This document shows, piece by piece, positions 56,470 to 64,000 of a stretch of 64,000 nt of DNA. Both the position numbers and the translations under genes were made by a program. Every line of letters starts with the position of its first letter. Position 1 is the stretch's first letter. This stretch comes from Streptomyces sp. YIM 121038 (GTDB lineage: Bacteria > Actinomycetota > Actinomycetes > Streptomycetales > Streptomycetaceae). The stretch spans positions 806,001 through 870,000 of the forward strand of contig NZ_CP030772.1 in NCBI RefSeq assembly GCF_006088715.1, given 5' to 3'. The notes under the pieces are model-generated. The model was not told where the DNA came from and did no database searches. It saw nothing but the letters and a program-made list of their open reading frames with translations.

Positions 56470-57437
56470 AGGGCACTTCCAGTAGGGCCTTTCGTTCCGT
56501 GGATGCGCGCATGCCTGCGGCAGATAGATGTCTTCTGGCCCGGGATGTAGGCATGTTGAGGGACCGGCGACTCGTGGGGCGTGGGACGGTGGGGGAGCGG
56601 CAGGGCCGTCGAGGGTAGGCATGACTGCGAAGCTGCCCCGAGGCGGTGGGCCAAGGCAGCAGAGGCGGTGGGGGGAGTCTGGGACGAAAGGCGGTGAGGG
56701 GGCCGTTCACCAGGGGTGAAGCCGAGGCGGTACAGGGCGTTGCCAATTTCGGGTCGACGGCCGAGGCCGAAGGTGGAAGGGCCAGCAGAGCCGATGCGGT
56801 GCTTATGAAGGGGTCAGCTGCAGGAGTGCTGGACTCAGGGCTGTTCGTGGCTGTCGGCGGAGGTGCCGGGGCGCTCTGGGCCCCCTGCGGCCAGCGTGTG
56901 CCTGCTGTGCGGATCTGGTGGACCCGCTGGTGTACGCCGCGAAGGCACGGATCGTGTCGAAGTGGGTGTTGCTGCTCTTCGACGTGACTGTAGGCGATCA
57001 GGTGGAGCTGGAGGGGGGGGCAACGACGAGGGGATAGCCCTGGGGCCGAGTGTGATGGCGCTATGGGGGTAAGGCGGGGGAGTATCAAGCGTGGATGGGG
57101 CGTGCGGGTGACTGTGGGTCGGGTGTGATCTCTGCCGTGCGCGATCCGAACTCGGTGGGTTTGTGCACTGCGGGCAGCGCAGTGACAGGGCTGTGTAGGG
57201 GCTAGGCCTATCGAAGCCGTGCTTCGGGGGGAGCACGGGGAGGGAGGCATGTGAGGTTCGGGCACCCGTCCGGGGCTGCGGGCTGCGAGTATGGCTGCGT
57301 TGCCGATCTGGGACATGGAGGGACCTTCTTTCGGTGCTGGAAGCCCTGCGGGTGCGGGTGCGCTGGCGCGGCAGATGTTTGGTGGGGGCCGGAGGGCTGT
57401 CGTGGTGGCGTCCATTCCGGTGGCGTGGTTCACGGCC
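56470..57437. other. Region between the cysteine-containing and sigma-like genes
   Basis: Nearly 1 kb without a gene I can support. Long frames here are overlapping shadows. One plus-strand frame near 56900-57030 reads DPLVYAAKARIVSKWVLLLF, which looks protein-like, but no start or family was found. Confidence 0.4.
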
Positions 57438-58058
57438 TCAGCGGCTTGGCGGGACAGGGTGGCTTTGTGGGACGCAGAGTTGCGATGAGGGAGCCAAGCT
57501 CAGCGCCTGAGAGGCGAGAGCACGTGCCAGGGCCAGGTCTTCTGGGTGACCGATTGGGCTGGTTTCGGGCAGGTGCATGGCCTGATGCAGACTGAGGGTC
57601 TCGCGGGTGCTGGTCGGTCGCTGTTCACGGGTGAATCGCTGGTGTTCCCGAGGGAAAGACATCAGGCAGCGGCGCAGGAAGTAGGTCTGGGCATGGGCAC
57701 CATGGCCGGGGTGCCATCCTGTGCCGGCCAGAGCGCGGCGGCGGAAGATATCCAGAGATACGGCGATTGTTAGCCCTAGTAACTCGCCCGCTGCCTCGTG
57801 ATCGCTTGGCAGCCTGGGGTCGAGGCGGATTGCCTGGCCGGTCAGTCGGCGGATTCGCGTGGGCAGACTCATGTCTGCGATCCAGCCTTGCAGGATGGGC
57901 AAGGCGTATGCCGTGAGCTCGTCGTTCACCTGCCTCCACTGCCGCGGCGCGCAGGTGTGTCTCTGAAGCAGCTGGGCAACATGCCGGTCGAGCCGATGCA
58001 CCCTCTGTGGACGGTGGCGTGTAGGTATGCTGCTGAGCTTTTGGGGGGAAGTGGGCAT
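57438..58058 (-). CDS. Sigma-like protein of Streptomyces accessory DNA
   Basis: 206 residues. The core, VNDELTAYALPILQGWIADM then DHEAAGELLGLTIAVSLDIF and GAHAQTYFLRRCLMSFPREH, matches a Streptomyces family whose layout resembles sigma region 2 (two helices followed by a TYF..C-type core helix). ATG 58058 has GAAAGG 7 bases upstream. Codon 93 is TTA. No anti-sigma gene is next to it. If it is a sigma factor it could direct transcription of the minus-strand block that includes the lysis genes; this is inference. Confidence 0.6.
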   Translation of the reverse strand: MPTSPQKLSSIPTRHRPQRVHRLDRHVAQLLQRHTCAPRQWRQVNDELTAYALPILQGWIADMSLPTRIRRLTGQAIRLDPRLPSDHEAAGELLGLTIAVSLDIFRRRALAGTGWHPGHGAHAQTYFLRRCLMSFPREHQRFTREQRPTSTRETLSLHQAMHLPETSPIGHPEDLALARALASQALSLAPSSQLCVPQSHPVPPSR

Positions 58059-58122
58059 GAGTTGGCCTTTCGTGGGGAGCGGTGGGGCAGCCAGGGCGGG
58101 CAGCGAATCCTTGGACCGCCGG

Positions 58123-59040
58123 TCAGATCATGCCGGGCACAGAATCTGCTCTATCGGTGGCGGGGCAGCACAGGTCCAAGTCGGTCAGATCGTCGGGTGA
58201 CAGGCGTGGGCCGTTCACGGCGGCGTGATCGCTCATCAGGTGGGGCAGCTGGGACGTGGTGGTCACAGCGGATGCGACGATCGGCTTGCGTAGGCACCAT
58301 GCGAGTGCCACCTGCTCGGCGCTCTGTCCGCGAGCGTGCGCGAGCCGGCGCAGTGCGGGGCGGGTTGCTAGGCGGCCGCGTGCCATCGGGGCACAGGCAA
58401 CAAACCCCATGCCGAGATCCTGGAGTGTGTTGAACACACCGTCCTCGGCCCAGCGGTCCGCTAGTGAGTAGGCTCCTTGGTATGCGACGGGAGCAGCGCC
58501 TTGGGACGAGAGCAGAACGCTGGCGTGCCGTACGGCTTGCACCGGGAACGAGGACAAACCCACGTACAGTGCTTTGCCGCAGTGCACCGCACTGGCCAGC
58601 GCGCCCGTGGACTCTTCCAGGGGAGTGCCACAATCCAGATGGTGCGCGTATAGCACGTCCACATACTCCAGACCGGTCCGACGCAGGATGCCGTTGAGGC
58701 TGGACAGAATCTGTTTGCGTGCTCCAAAGCCCGTCAGCGGCTGTGGACCGCATCCCAGGCCAACCCTCACGGAAATCACCATCTCGTCACGCCAGTCGAG
58801 CCACGGGCGCAGGCTGCAGCCAATCTCGGTGTACCGGTCTGGAGAGCTACCTGCGTCAGCTGAGATGTCGAAGTGCGTGATCCCCAGGTCGAGAGCGTGG
58901 CCGACCAAGGGCTCGTACTGAGATAGCGGGCTTTGACCGTCCCCCAGACCGAGTCCCATGGCCGACAGGAACAATCCGCTGGTGCCACAGCGGCGGTGTG
59001 AGGGGCCGCTTACGACAGGGCTTTGGCAGGCGGATGACAT
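58123..59040 (-). CDS. Aldo/keto-reductase-like protein lacking catalytic residues
   Basis: 305 residues with an AKR barrel: MGLGLGDGQ, LGITHFDISADAGSSPDRYT (Asp58), the H motif VDVLYAHHLDCGTPLEESTG, and LAWCLRKPIVASAVTTTSQL near the NADPH site. In active AKRs the Tyr follows Asp by five residues and a Lys lies in the next strand. Here these are Ala63 (DAGSS in place of the NYG-type motif) and Arg92 (ISVRVGL). Asp and His remain. The ATG at 59040 is preceded by AAGGAG. It is either a degenerate reductase or a non-catalytic binding protein like Kv-beta relatives. The role is unknown. Confidence 0.8.
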   Translation of the reverse strand: MSSACQSPVVSGPSHRRCGTSGLFLSAMGLGLGDGQSPLSQYEPLVGHALDLGITHFDISADAGSSPDRYTEIGCSLRPWLDWRDEMVISVRVGLGCGPQPLTGFGARKQILSSLNGILRRTGLEYVDVLYAHHLDCGTPLEESTGALASAVHCGKALYVGLSSFPVQAVRHASVLLSSQGAAPVAYQGAYSLADRWAEDGVFNTLQDLGMGFVACAPMARGRLATRPALRRLAHARGQSAEQVALAWCLRKPIVASAVTTTSQLPHLMSDHAAVNGPRLSPDDLTDLDLCCPATDRADSVPGMI

Positions 59041-59411
59041 GTCACGGTCTCCTTGACGAATCGGGGTGGCGGGCAGGCTGGCAGCGTCTGGGAAAAGGAC
59101 TGACTAGAACAGATGCACCCGACCTGAGCGGTTGGGTTGAAGTTGGTTGCCGACTGGGTGGATTTGGGTGGGGGTGCGATGCCGGAGAACCTCCGCGTCG
59201 ACTGACGGATGATCAACGTAGTGACCTGCACACCCTGCTGAAGCGGCGGGAGCTGAAGCACTACACTCGGCGACGGGCGAGCGTGTCGGTTTGCTCGGTC
59301 GGGGGTGGGCGGTGACCGAGGCCGCCGGTCTGCTGGAGTGCAGCCCTGTCCCGGGCCGCGCCGCTGTCCACCGCTTTGTCGAGGGCGGCATCGTCGGATT
59401 CCCCGACGCGT
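59041..59411. other. Gene-free region upstream of the AKR-like gene
   Basis: About 370 bp with no supported gene. It contains the upstream region of the AKR-like gene (ribosome site AAGGAG near 59050). Confidence 0.4.
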
Positions 59412-59637
59412 CGTGCCTCGGCCGCCCGGCGAAAGTGCCGGGGGCCAATGACGCGGATTCCCCAGCGGCGTGTGATGCCTTCTGTCGTTCCGCACGCTCC
59501 GTAGCGGCCGTCCAGCGGACCTTGGATACGGCTGGTGGAGCCACTCGCGGCATTCGGTTGACAAGCAGCCACCCCTGGCACGTTCGTTTTGCCGAAGCCC
59601 CAGCTCAGCCAGCTTCTCCAAAGGAGCTACACACCAG
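59412..59637 (-). repeat. MITE-related repeat R2
   Basis: Read on the minus strand from 59637 it opens GTGTGTAGCTCCTTTGGAGA and then GCTGGCTGAGCTGGGGCTTC, close to the left part of the 54.2-kb MITE, and continues very like repeat R3 (AGCCGTATCCAAGGTCCGCT, GGACGGCCGCTACGGAGCG). The second MITE-type end was not found. Confidence 0.6.
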
Positions 59638-59649
59638 CCGCTGAGGCCC

Positions 59650-59873
59650 CTAGGCGGTGGTGAAGTGGACGACGTAGATGCCTCGCGTGGGGAGTGAGTG
59701 CTGACAGCGGGGGCAGGGCCGGGCGAGCGCGGGGGCTCCTGGCCGGTCGACGCGGGCCACATAGGCGACACGGCCGGGCGGGGTTCCGGCGCGTCGCAGC
59801 AGCATTTGCCCTGCCTGAGAGGTAGCGTGGCGGTAGTCGATCGACGGTGCAGCACGGTGTCGGTAATAGGCAT
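59650..59873 (-). pseudogene. Nucleotide deaminase-like C-terminal fragment
   Basis: The frame gives QMLLRRAGTPPGRVAYVARV, then DRPGAPALARPCPRCQHSLP and GIYVVHFTTA before a stop. The PCPRC motif followed by a short helix and strand resembles the zinc-binding PCxxC half of cytidine/deoxycytidylate deaminase-fold proteins. No in-frame start precedes it and the first half (HAE motif) is not seen in frame, so it is either broken or starts by frameshift. Confidence 0.35.
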
Positions 59874-60060
59874 GCGCGAGGGCTCAGCGGCCCTTTGTGG
59901 GTACGCCTCCTCCCTGTTGCAGCGGCAGGGCAAGTGCGCGGCTTGTTTCAGTGCCAGAACTAAGAAGGCGAACATCGACGATCTCTTCTCCTTCTAGTAC
60001 GGGGAGGGCCGACGACGTGGTTCGTCGGTCCGGACTGACCACGGCTGTGGGCAGGGACGT

Positions 60061-60144
60061 GAGCGAGGTGGGAGTCGAACCCACAGATGCCCTGAAGGGC
60101 TGCGGCTTTTAAGGCCGCCGCGTCTGCCATTCCGCCACTCGCCC
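60061..60144 (-). tRNA. tRNA-Leu, anticodon UAA (reads UUA)
   Basis: An 84-nt cloverleaf on the minus strand. Acceptor stem GGGCGAG pairs with CTCGCTC (one G-U). The anticodon stem GCGGC/GCCGC closes the loop CTTAAAA with anticodon TAA. There is a long variable arm GCCC-TTCA-GGGC as in type II tRNAs, and a T arm GTGGG-TTCGACT-CCCAC. No 3' CCA is encoded. In Streptomyces UUA is the rarest codon and is normally read only by the bldA tRNA. This gene sits in accessory DNA next to phage-type genes, so it may be an additional UUA reader; identity to the host bldA cannot be judged here. Confidence 0.93.
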
Positions 60145-61277
60145 GGGAAGTGGGAAGGCTATTCAGGGCATTTTGTGCGGGCGAGGCCCGTATCTCGATG
60201 GTTGGTGATCAGCTTTCCGCTGAGATGCCCTCTCGCTTTGAGATAAGCAGCCTCAGCGAGTGAGCCGAGGGGAGATCGCCGAAGCGCGACCTCAAGGCTG
60301 ACCAGAGGTTTTGAATAGCCGTGCAGGTTCAGCAAGTCAGTTCACCTCTGACGCTGCGAGAGGATCTGGGTGGAGTGCCTGCGGGCACGTCAGCCAGGCT
60401 GGCCGCTTCCGAGGAGTGCGTCACAAGGACAGATCGAGACCGGCTCAAGACCGTGCGCCAGGACTCGACACGGCGGCATCGAGCCAGCAGGCGCTGGTGC
60501 CAACGCGCAGTGGCACCACCGTAGACACCGTGGCTGATGGGTTCGTCCTGGGTATAGGCCAGGCATTCGGTCTGGAGCGAGCCTTGGACGCACTGGGCCA
60601 GGGCAGCCCGTTCGACGGGCGAGCCGACTTCAGAGAGGAAGCGTTCCGTCGCCAGCCCAGCACACGAAGCCTGTTCAGGCAGGTCCGCGTTGCATGCCGC
60701 ACCGACCGGACTCCAGGCTGATTGGCCAAGGCCGACAGCCCGGCTCACCGACACCTCCTGCACCATGCGGAGCAGTTCCGGCACGGGGAAACAGCCTTGT
60801 CACCGCCGCTCGAAGGAGGGATTCCATTGCGGCGGCCAGGCGCCAGGGCAGCCGCCTCCATCGTGCGGCGCGGCGCTGGAATGTGCCCCCAGCCAAGTGT
60901 GGCGCTGCGCGCCTTCCAGTACCGTGCGCGGCAAGTCGCGCAGGCGGGCCTGGCGCAGGAGCCGGATACCCTGGTGCTGGCTGACGCCCCCCAGCGAACC
61001 GTGATCAGGAGCCTGGCGGCAGCCCTCAGCCCCCAGCGTCGCAGGCTGAACACATAGAGTGGCAAGGAGACCGTGGCCCACCACCGGGCCTGCTGGATAC
61101 AGCTAACCATGCCAACGTGCACCTGCCACTTCCATCGTTCGAAGACGTCTGCCAGGTAGGACGACATCACGGTGACGCGGCCGGGAATCCTGCCGTCGTC
61201 TAAGCACGGCACTGGCTTGCGTATAGGCAGTAGCAGAGGGTGTCGAGGAGAAGGAATCATCACGGTCTTCCTTCGAG
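60145..61277. other. Gene-poor region after the tRNA
   Basis: No recognised gene. Two minus-strand frames (60329-60784, MPELLRMVQEVSVSRAVGLG; and 60745-61263, ending near CRNCSAWCRRC) have plausible codon use but no family match and no good ribosome site. They are left unannotated as genes. Confidence 0.4.
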
Positions 61278-61560
61278 TAGGAGATGGTGTCCTGCTGTGT
61301 GGTGTAGGGGCGACCGCTCCAGGGCGGCGGGTCGTGCGCTGGAGCCTCCTGAGCGGTACCCTGGTGGTCTGGCTGGCCGTCAGATACCGGGCCCTGGCCG
61401 TGAGCCGACCGCAGAGGCCCTGGCGCTGGCCTTGGAGAGAGATATGGCCAAGTCAGCATCACCGTGTCACGGTCAGCAGCAACTGAAGTAGTGGAGCCAG
61501 ATCTGCTGTCGACAAGCACTTAGATCTGGCCATGGCCTGCACTTCTGCCGTGATCGCCAC
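61278..61560 (-). repeat. Long inverted repeat, arm 2
   Basis: Opposite-orientation copy of 55150-55432. The arms are about 5.8 kb apart and enclose the HTH, cysteine-containing, sigma-like, AKR-like and tRNA genes. Confidence 0.75.
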
Positions 61561-61980
61561 TGCACTACCCGGCGGGACACGACCCGAGCAGGGCCACAAC
61601 GGGGGCCACCACTCGTGGTAGTCGGAACAGTTGGGTCCAACTGCCGAATGTTTGTCAGCGCGGTGCGGCACTACGGCGAGACGTGAGGACAGAACAACCA
61701 GTCGACAGTGCAGGATGGAGAAGCGCCGCTCGTGAGCGTCCGCTGGCGGGAGGGCTGGTGTGCGCCTGCCAGCATCCAACGTCAGTACTCTCGCTCGTAG
61801 TCCTGTGCTAGTTGCCAGCACCAGACTCGGAGCGGGCGGGCGGCCAGGAGTCAGCAGCCTTTCCCCTGCCGCAGCGGGTTGTTCCGCAACCCATGCCCAC
61901 GGTGTTTCCGGTGCCCGCCAGTCGCGGGAGTCTGCGACCGTGGCAAGGACACGAACAGGCAGTAGGGGGGACATCGCAGG
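61561..61980. other. Unassigned DNA between repeats
   Basis: About 420 bp with no supported gene and no clear repeat or hairpin. Confidence 0.4.
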
Positions 61981-62130
61981 GGGGTATAGCCTCTCTGGAG
62001 GCACCGGCTGAGCTGGGGCTTTGGTGAAGTCGCTTGTCTGCCCAATGCCGCGGGTGGCTCCACGAGCCGTACCCAAGATCCGCTGGACGGCCGCTACGGA
62101 GCGCAAGGAACGACCGAAAGGATCACGCAC
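61981..62130 (+). repeat. MITE-related repeat R3
   Basis: Opens GGGTATAGCCTCTCTGGAGG and continues GGCTGAGCTGGGGCTTTGG, then matches R2 for ~110 bp. No second end was found, so it is a partial copy or the ancestor of the MITE core. Confidence 0.6.
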
Positions 62131-62964
62131 CGATCCGGAATCCGTAGCTCTGCCCTGGCAAGGCGGTCGGTGCCCCCCACATTCGGCCAGGTACCTCACA
62201 TACGCGCGGAGGTTAAGCATCTCCAACGCCACAATCCCGTCGGCACCGAGAGTACTCAACCGGCCGAGCACCTCGACTCGGGCAGGCATCCATGTCATGC
62301 CGCCCTCGGAGTACGGTCTCCAGCCGCTCCCACCGCAGCCCTCAGAGACAGCCATCTCCCCATCGCTGCCCAGAAGCCATTCCGCCGCTGTCCGCAGCGA
62401 CGGGCGGTCATTTCGCCAGACGCGCACACGATTAGCCGGATCTACTCGGTTGTTTTGCGGCGTATATGGCGAGAGTCGACGAAGCTCGTCGGCGGCAGGC
62501 AGTTCCGCCGTGCTGATCGCAGCCTGGGGGGAAGCTGACGATGCTCGCTCTAGGTGGCTTGCTGTCCTCGTGTGGAGGCTGGCGCTCGCATGCTCTCCTG
62601 GAGACGACGCTGCAGCCCGAACCGTCACTTCGGTGCCAGCCGCTGACCTCATGGATGGAGCGGCCTTGAGAACTGGCGCTTGCGGTACCGGACCGCTTCC
62701 CTGCAGCACCGAGCACCGCGCGAATTGGGCCGACCGCGACCAGGAGATCCGCAGGCGCCAGGGCAAGATCCTCCGATTGGTGTGCGGCTGGATCATCTTC
62801 GTATATCCCGCTCCCGGGCACGGCCCGGATACTCCGTGCCGCCGCGGCACCAAGCGGCCGACTGCCGCCCCCCTCTCGGCGGTTGTGAGGACGATCGCCG
62901 ACAAGAAGGCCAGGCGCTCCAACACCCACCTCCGGGCCTTCTCGAGGATTTGTTGGATTCTCAC
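62131..62964 (-). other. Possible minus-strand reading frame, unassigned
   Basis: A long minus-strand frame covers this stretch and its middle (VDPANRVRVWRNDRPSLRTA, VALEMLNLRAYVRYLAECGG) has protein-like composition and fewer Arg/Pro runs than shadow frames. No family, start or ribosome site was recognised. It may be a decayed gene. Confidence 0.25.
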
Positions 62965-63270
62965 GAGCTGCTACTCCGAATCTCGGTTCGTGCTGAGCTC
63001 ACTACGCTGTTTGCGCAGCTGCTTGCCGTCCGCCTTGCGCGGGAGCGAAGCGTTCTTCTTGCATCTGGTGCACTGCTGCTGACTCCATGAGGAGATGATT
63101 CGACAGCGGCTTCGGAACCGATATTTACATACCATCACGGTGAAATCTCGACGAAGGGATAGGTAAATGCCTGCAAAGGAAGCATCAGTGCGCAGGGGGA
63201 GTGAGGAAATGCCTGAACTGCACTCGTAGAAAACCGATGCCGAGTCGATGACCCAGCTCAGGAGTCCGAT

Positions 63271-63630
63271 TCACAGGGGTGCCAGCCCCCTTCTTTCTGC
63301 GGCAGGCGCCAAGCATGCATGTCGTGCCGCGATCCGGGAACTGGCCCCGAGGCCGCGAGAGACCGTCAGCAGAGCCCCGACAAGGGAGCGGCGCCCTTGC
63401 GGCTGGAGCTGATGCCGTGGTGCTTGCTGGAGATCAGCGCCCTGCCCTGGCTGGCCCAGGCTCAGGTGAGTATCAGGGTGCCGTCGGCCCGGACGACGCG
63501 GCCAGCGGACGGCTTCAGCCGGGTCGGGGATAAGCGCGGCCAGGATCCGCTCCACCGTCGGCAGCAGTGCTGTCCACTGTCTGGAGGCGGTGACCTGGCT
63601 GATGCCGGGAGTCATCCTGATCAACTCCAT
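63271..63630 (-). pseudogene. Probable transposase N-terminal remnant
   Basis: From 63630: MELIRMTPGISQVTASRQWT, ALLPTVERILAALIPDPAEA, then a switch to another frame reading GRVVRADGTLILT. This looks like the start of a Streptomyces DDE transposase with a frame change; the catalytic core is absent. Confidence 0.3.
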
Positions 63631-64000
63631 GAATAGGCCTCTGGCTCAGCCGCGTGCGGGCCAGTCCCCGGCCGCCTGGCAGTCCGAGAGGCCACTCAAA
63701 ACGTCTGGTCGACCTTTGGTGGCGCTTCGGTGATTCTGCCTTGGAGTGCTCGCCGAGGGCTCGTTGACTCAACGTGGGAGGGCATCTCGGCGGAAAGTTG
63801 ACCTCCAACAGTTGAGACGCTGTCCCAACCTGCGGAAGCAGTCCTGAATGGCTTTCGGGGCGCATGGCCCTTCAAGCGGCGGAACAGGATGATTGCCTAG
63901 AGGCAAGCGCCTAACTCCTGAGCGCATTCCAGGCAAATGCCAACAGGTTCGCTCTGCGTGCTCCTGAGAACGGTATAAGTATGAGAGTAAGACAGTCGCG
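63631..64000. other. Right edge of the window
   Basis: 370 bp with no supported gene, RNA or repeat. No telomere-like palindromes were seen. Confidence 0.4.

Noticed and set aside
56900..57035. Plus-strand frame reading DPLVYAAKARIVSKWVLLLF
   Set aside because: Protein-like, but only ~45 codons, without a start codon, ribosome site or known family; it is mentioned only in the region entry.
55484..57433. A 649-codon minus-strand open frame
   Set aside because: It overlaps the better supported 55891-56469 gene in another frame, is rich in Pro/Arg/Ser/His runs typical of GC-rich shadow frames, and has no domain motif.
59010..59975. A 321-codon minus-strand frame across the AKR upstream region
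   Set aside because: It mixes repeat R2, non-coding DNA and low-complexity Pro/Arg stretches; no family motif appears in this frame.
60329..61263. Two overlapping minus-strand frames after the tRNA
   Set aside because: Codon use is not decisive, there is no ribosome site, and no conserved motif.
1..64000. CRISPR arrays
   Set aside because: No regular direct repeats with unique spacers were seen and no cas genes are present.
63500..64000. Telomere-like palindromes at the right edge
   Set aside because: No series of short GC-rich palindromes typical of Streptomyces telomeres was seen.

Overview
The window looks like an accessory, transposon-saturated piece of a Streptomyces genome, such as a linear plasmid or chromosome arm. 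The DNA is GC-rich, GTG and TTG starts are common, and the transposase families and small plasmid or phage-type proteins are typical of the genus. No telomere, replication origin or core housekeeping gene was recognised, so the replicon type is an inference. Well over half of the sequence is insertion-sequence (IS) DNA, much of it broken or nested.

Layout. 0-7.8 kb: IS remnants and a Tn554-like pair of tyrosine recombinases, one of them split by a 1,004-bp IS. 7.8-9.3 kb: an aldehyde dehydrogenase with a strong terminator. 9.4-21.3 kb: nested ISs. An IS3 contains an IS110. An IS5 contains an IS110 that in turn contains two IS5-family elements inserted side by side. IS630 and IS701 copies follow. 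21.5-44.5 kb: pieces of a terpenoid locus between more ISs. These are two methyltransferases, a tight SDR remnant-P450-cis-prenyltransferase-terpene synthase operon, and a polyprenyl diphosphate synthase overlapping a UbiA-family membrane protein. 44.6-46.4 kb: a zinc-ribbon protein, a DUF6192-type protein and a winged-helix protein. 46.5-51.6 kb: more ISs and one IS-truncated orphan gene. 51.7-59.0 kb: a mostly minus-strand block with a three-module peptidoglycan hydrolase, a holin-like protein, an HTH protein, a cysteine-containing protein, a sigma-like protein and a degenerate aldo/keto reductase. 60.1 kb: a tRNA-Leu with anticodon UAA. 60.2-64 kb: gene-poor DNA with dispersed repeats.

How the genes may work together. 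The P450, cis-prenyltransferase and terpene synthase are in one operon; the first two junctions are ATGA overlaps. The GGPP-synthase-like and UbiA genes overlap in the same way. The simplest reading is a terpenoid locus with two routes to a scaffold, later scattered by transposition. The terpene synthase keeps its NSE metal motif but has no recognisable DDxxD, and it sits beside a cis- rather than trans-prenyltransferase. The P450, terpene synthase, hydrolase, sigma-like protein and one recombinase all carry in-frame TTA codons, so the UAA-anticodon tRNA in the same window could matter for their expression. The hydrolase and holin form a phage-style lysis pair with no visible phage structural genes.

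The best candidates for something new are the non-canonical terpene synthase/cis-prenyltransferase operon, the GGPPS-UbiA pair, the extra UUA tRNA with its TTA-containing clients, the isolated lysis cassette, and a 227-bp MITE-like repeat with an 8-bp target duplication.
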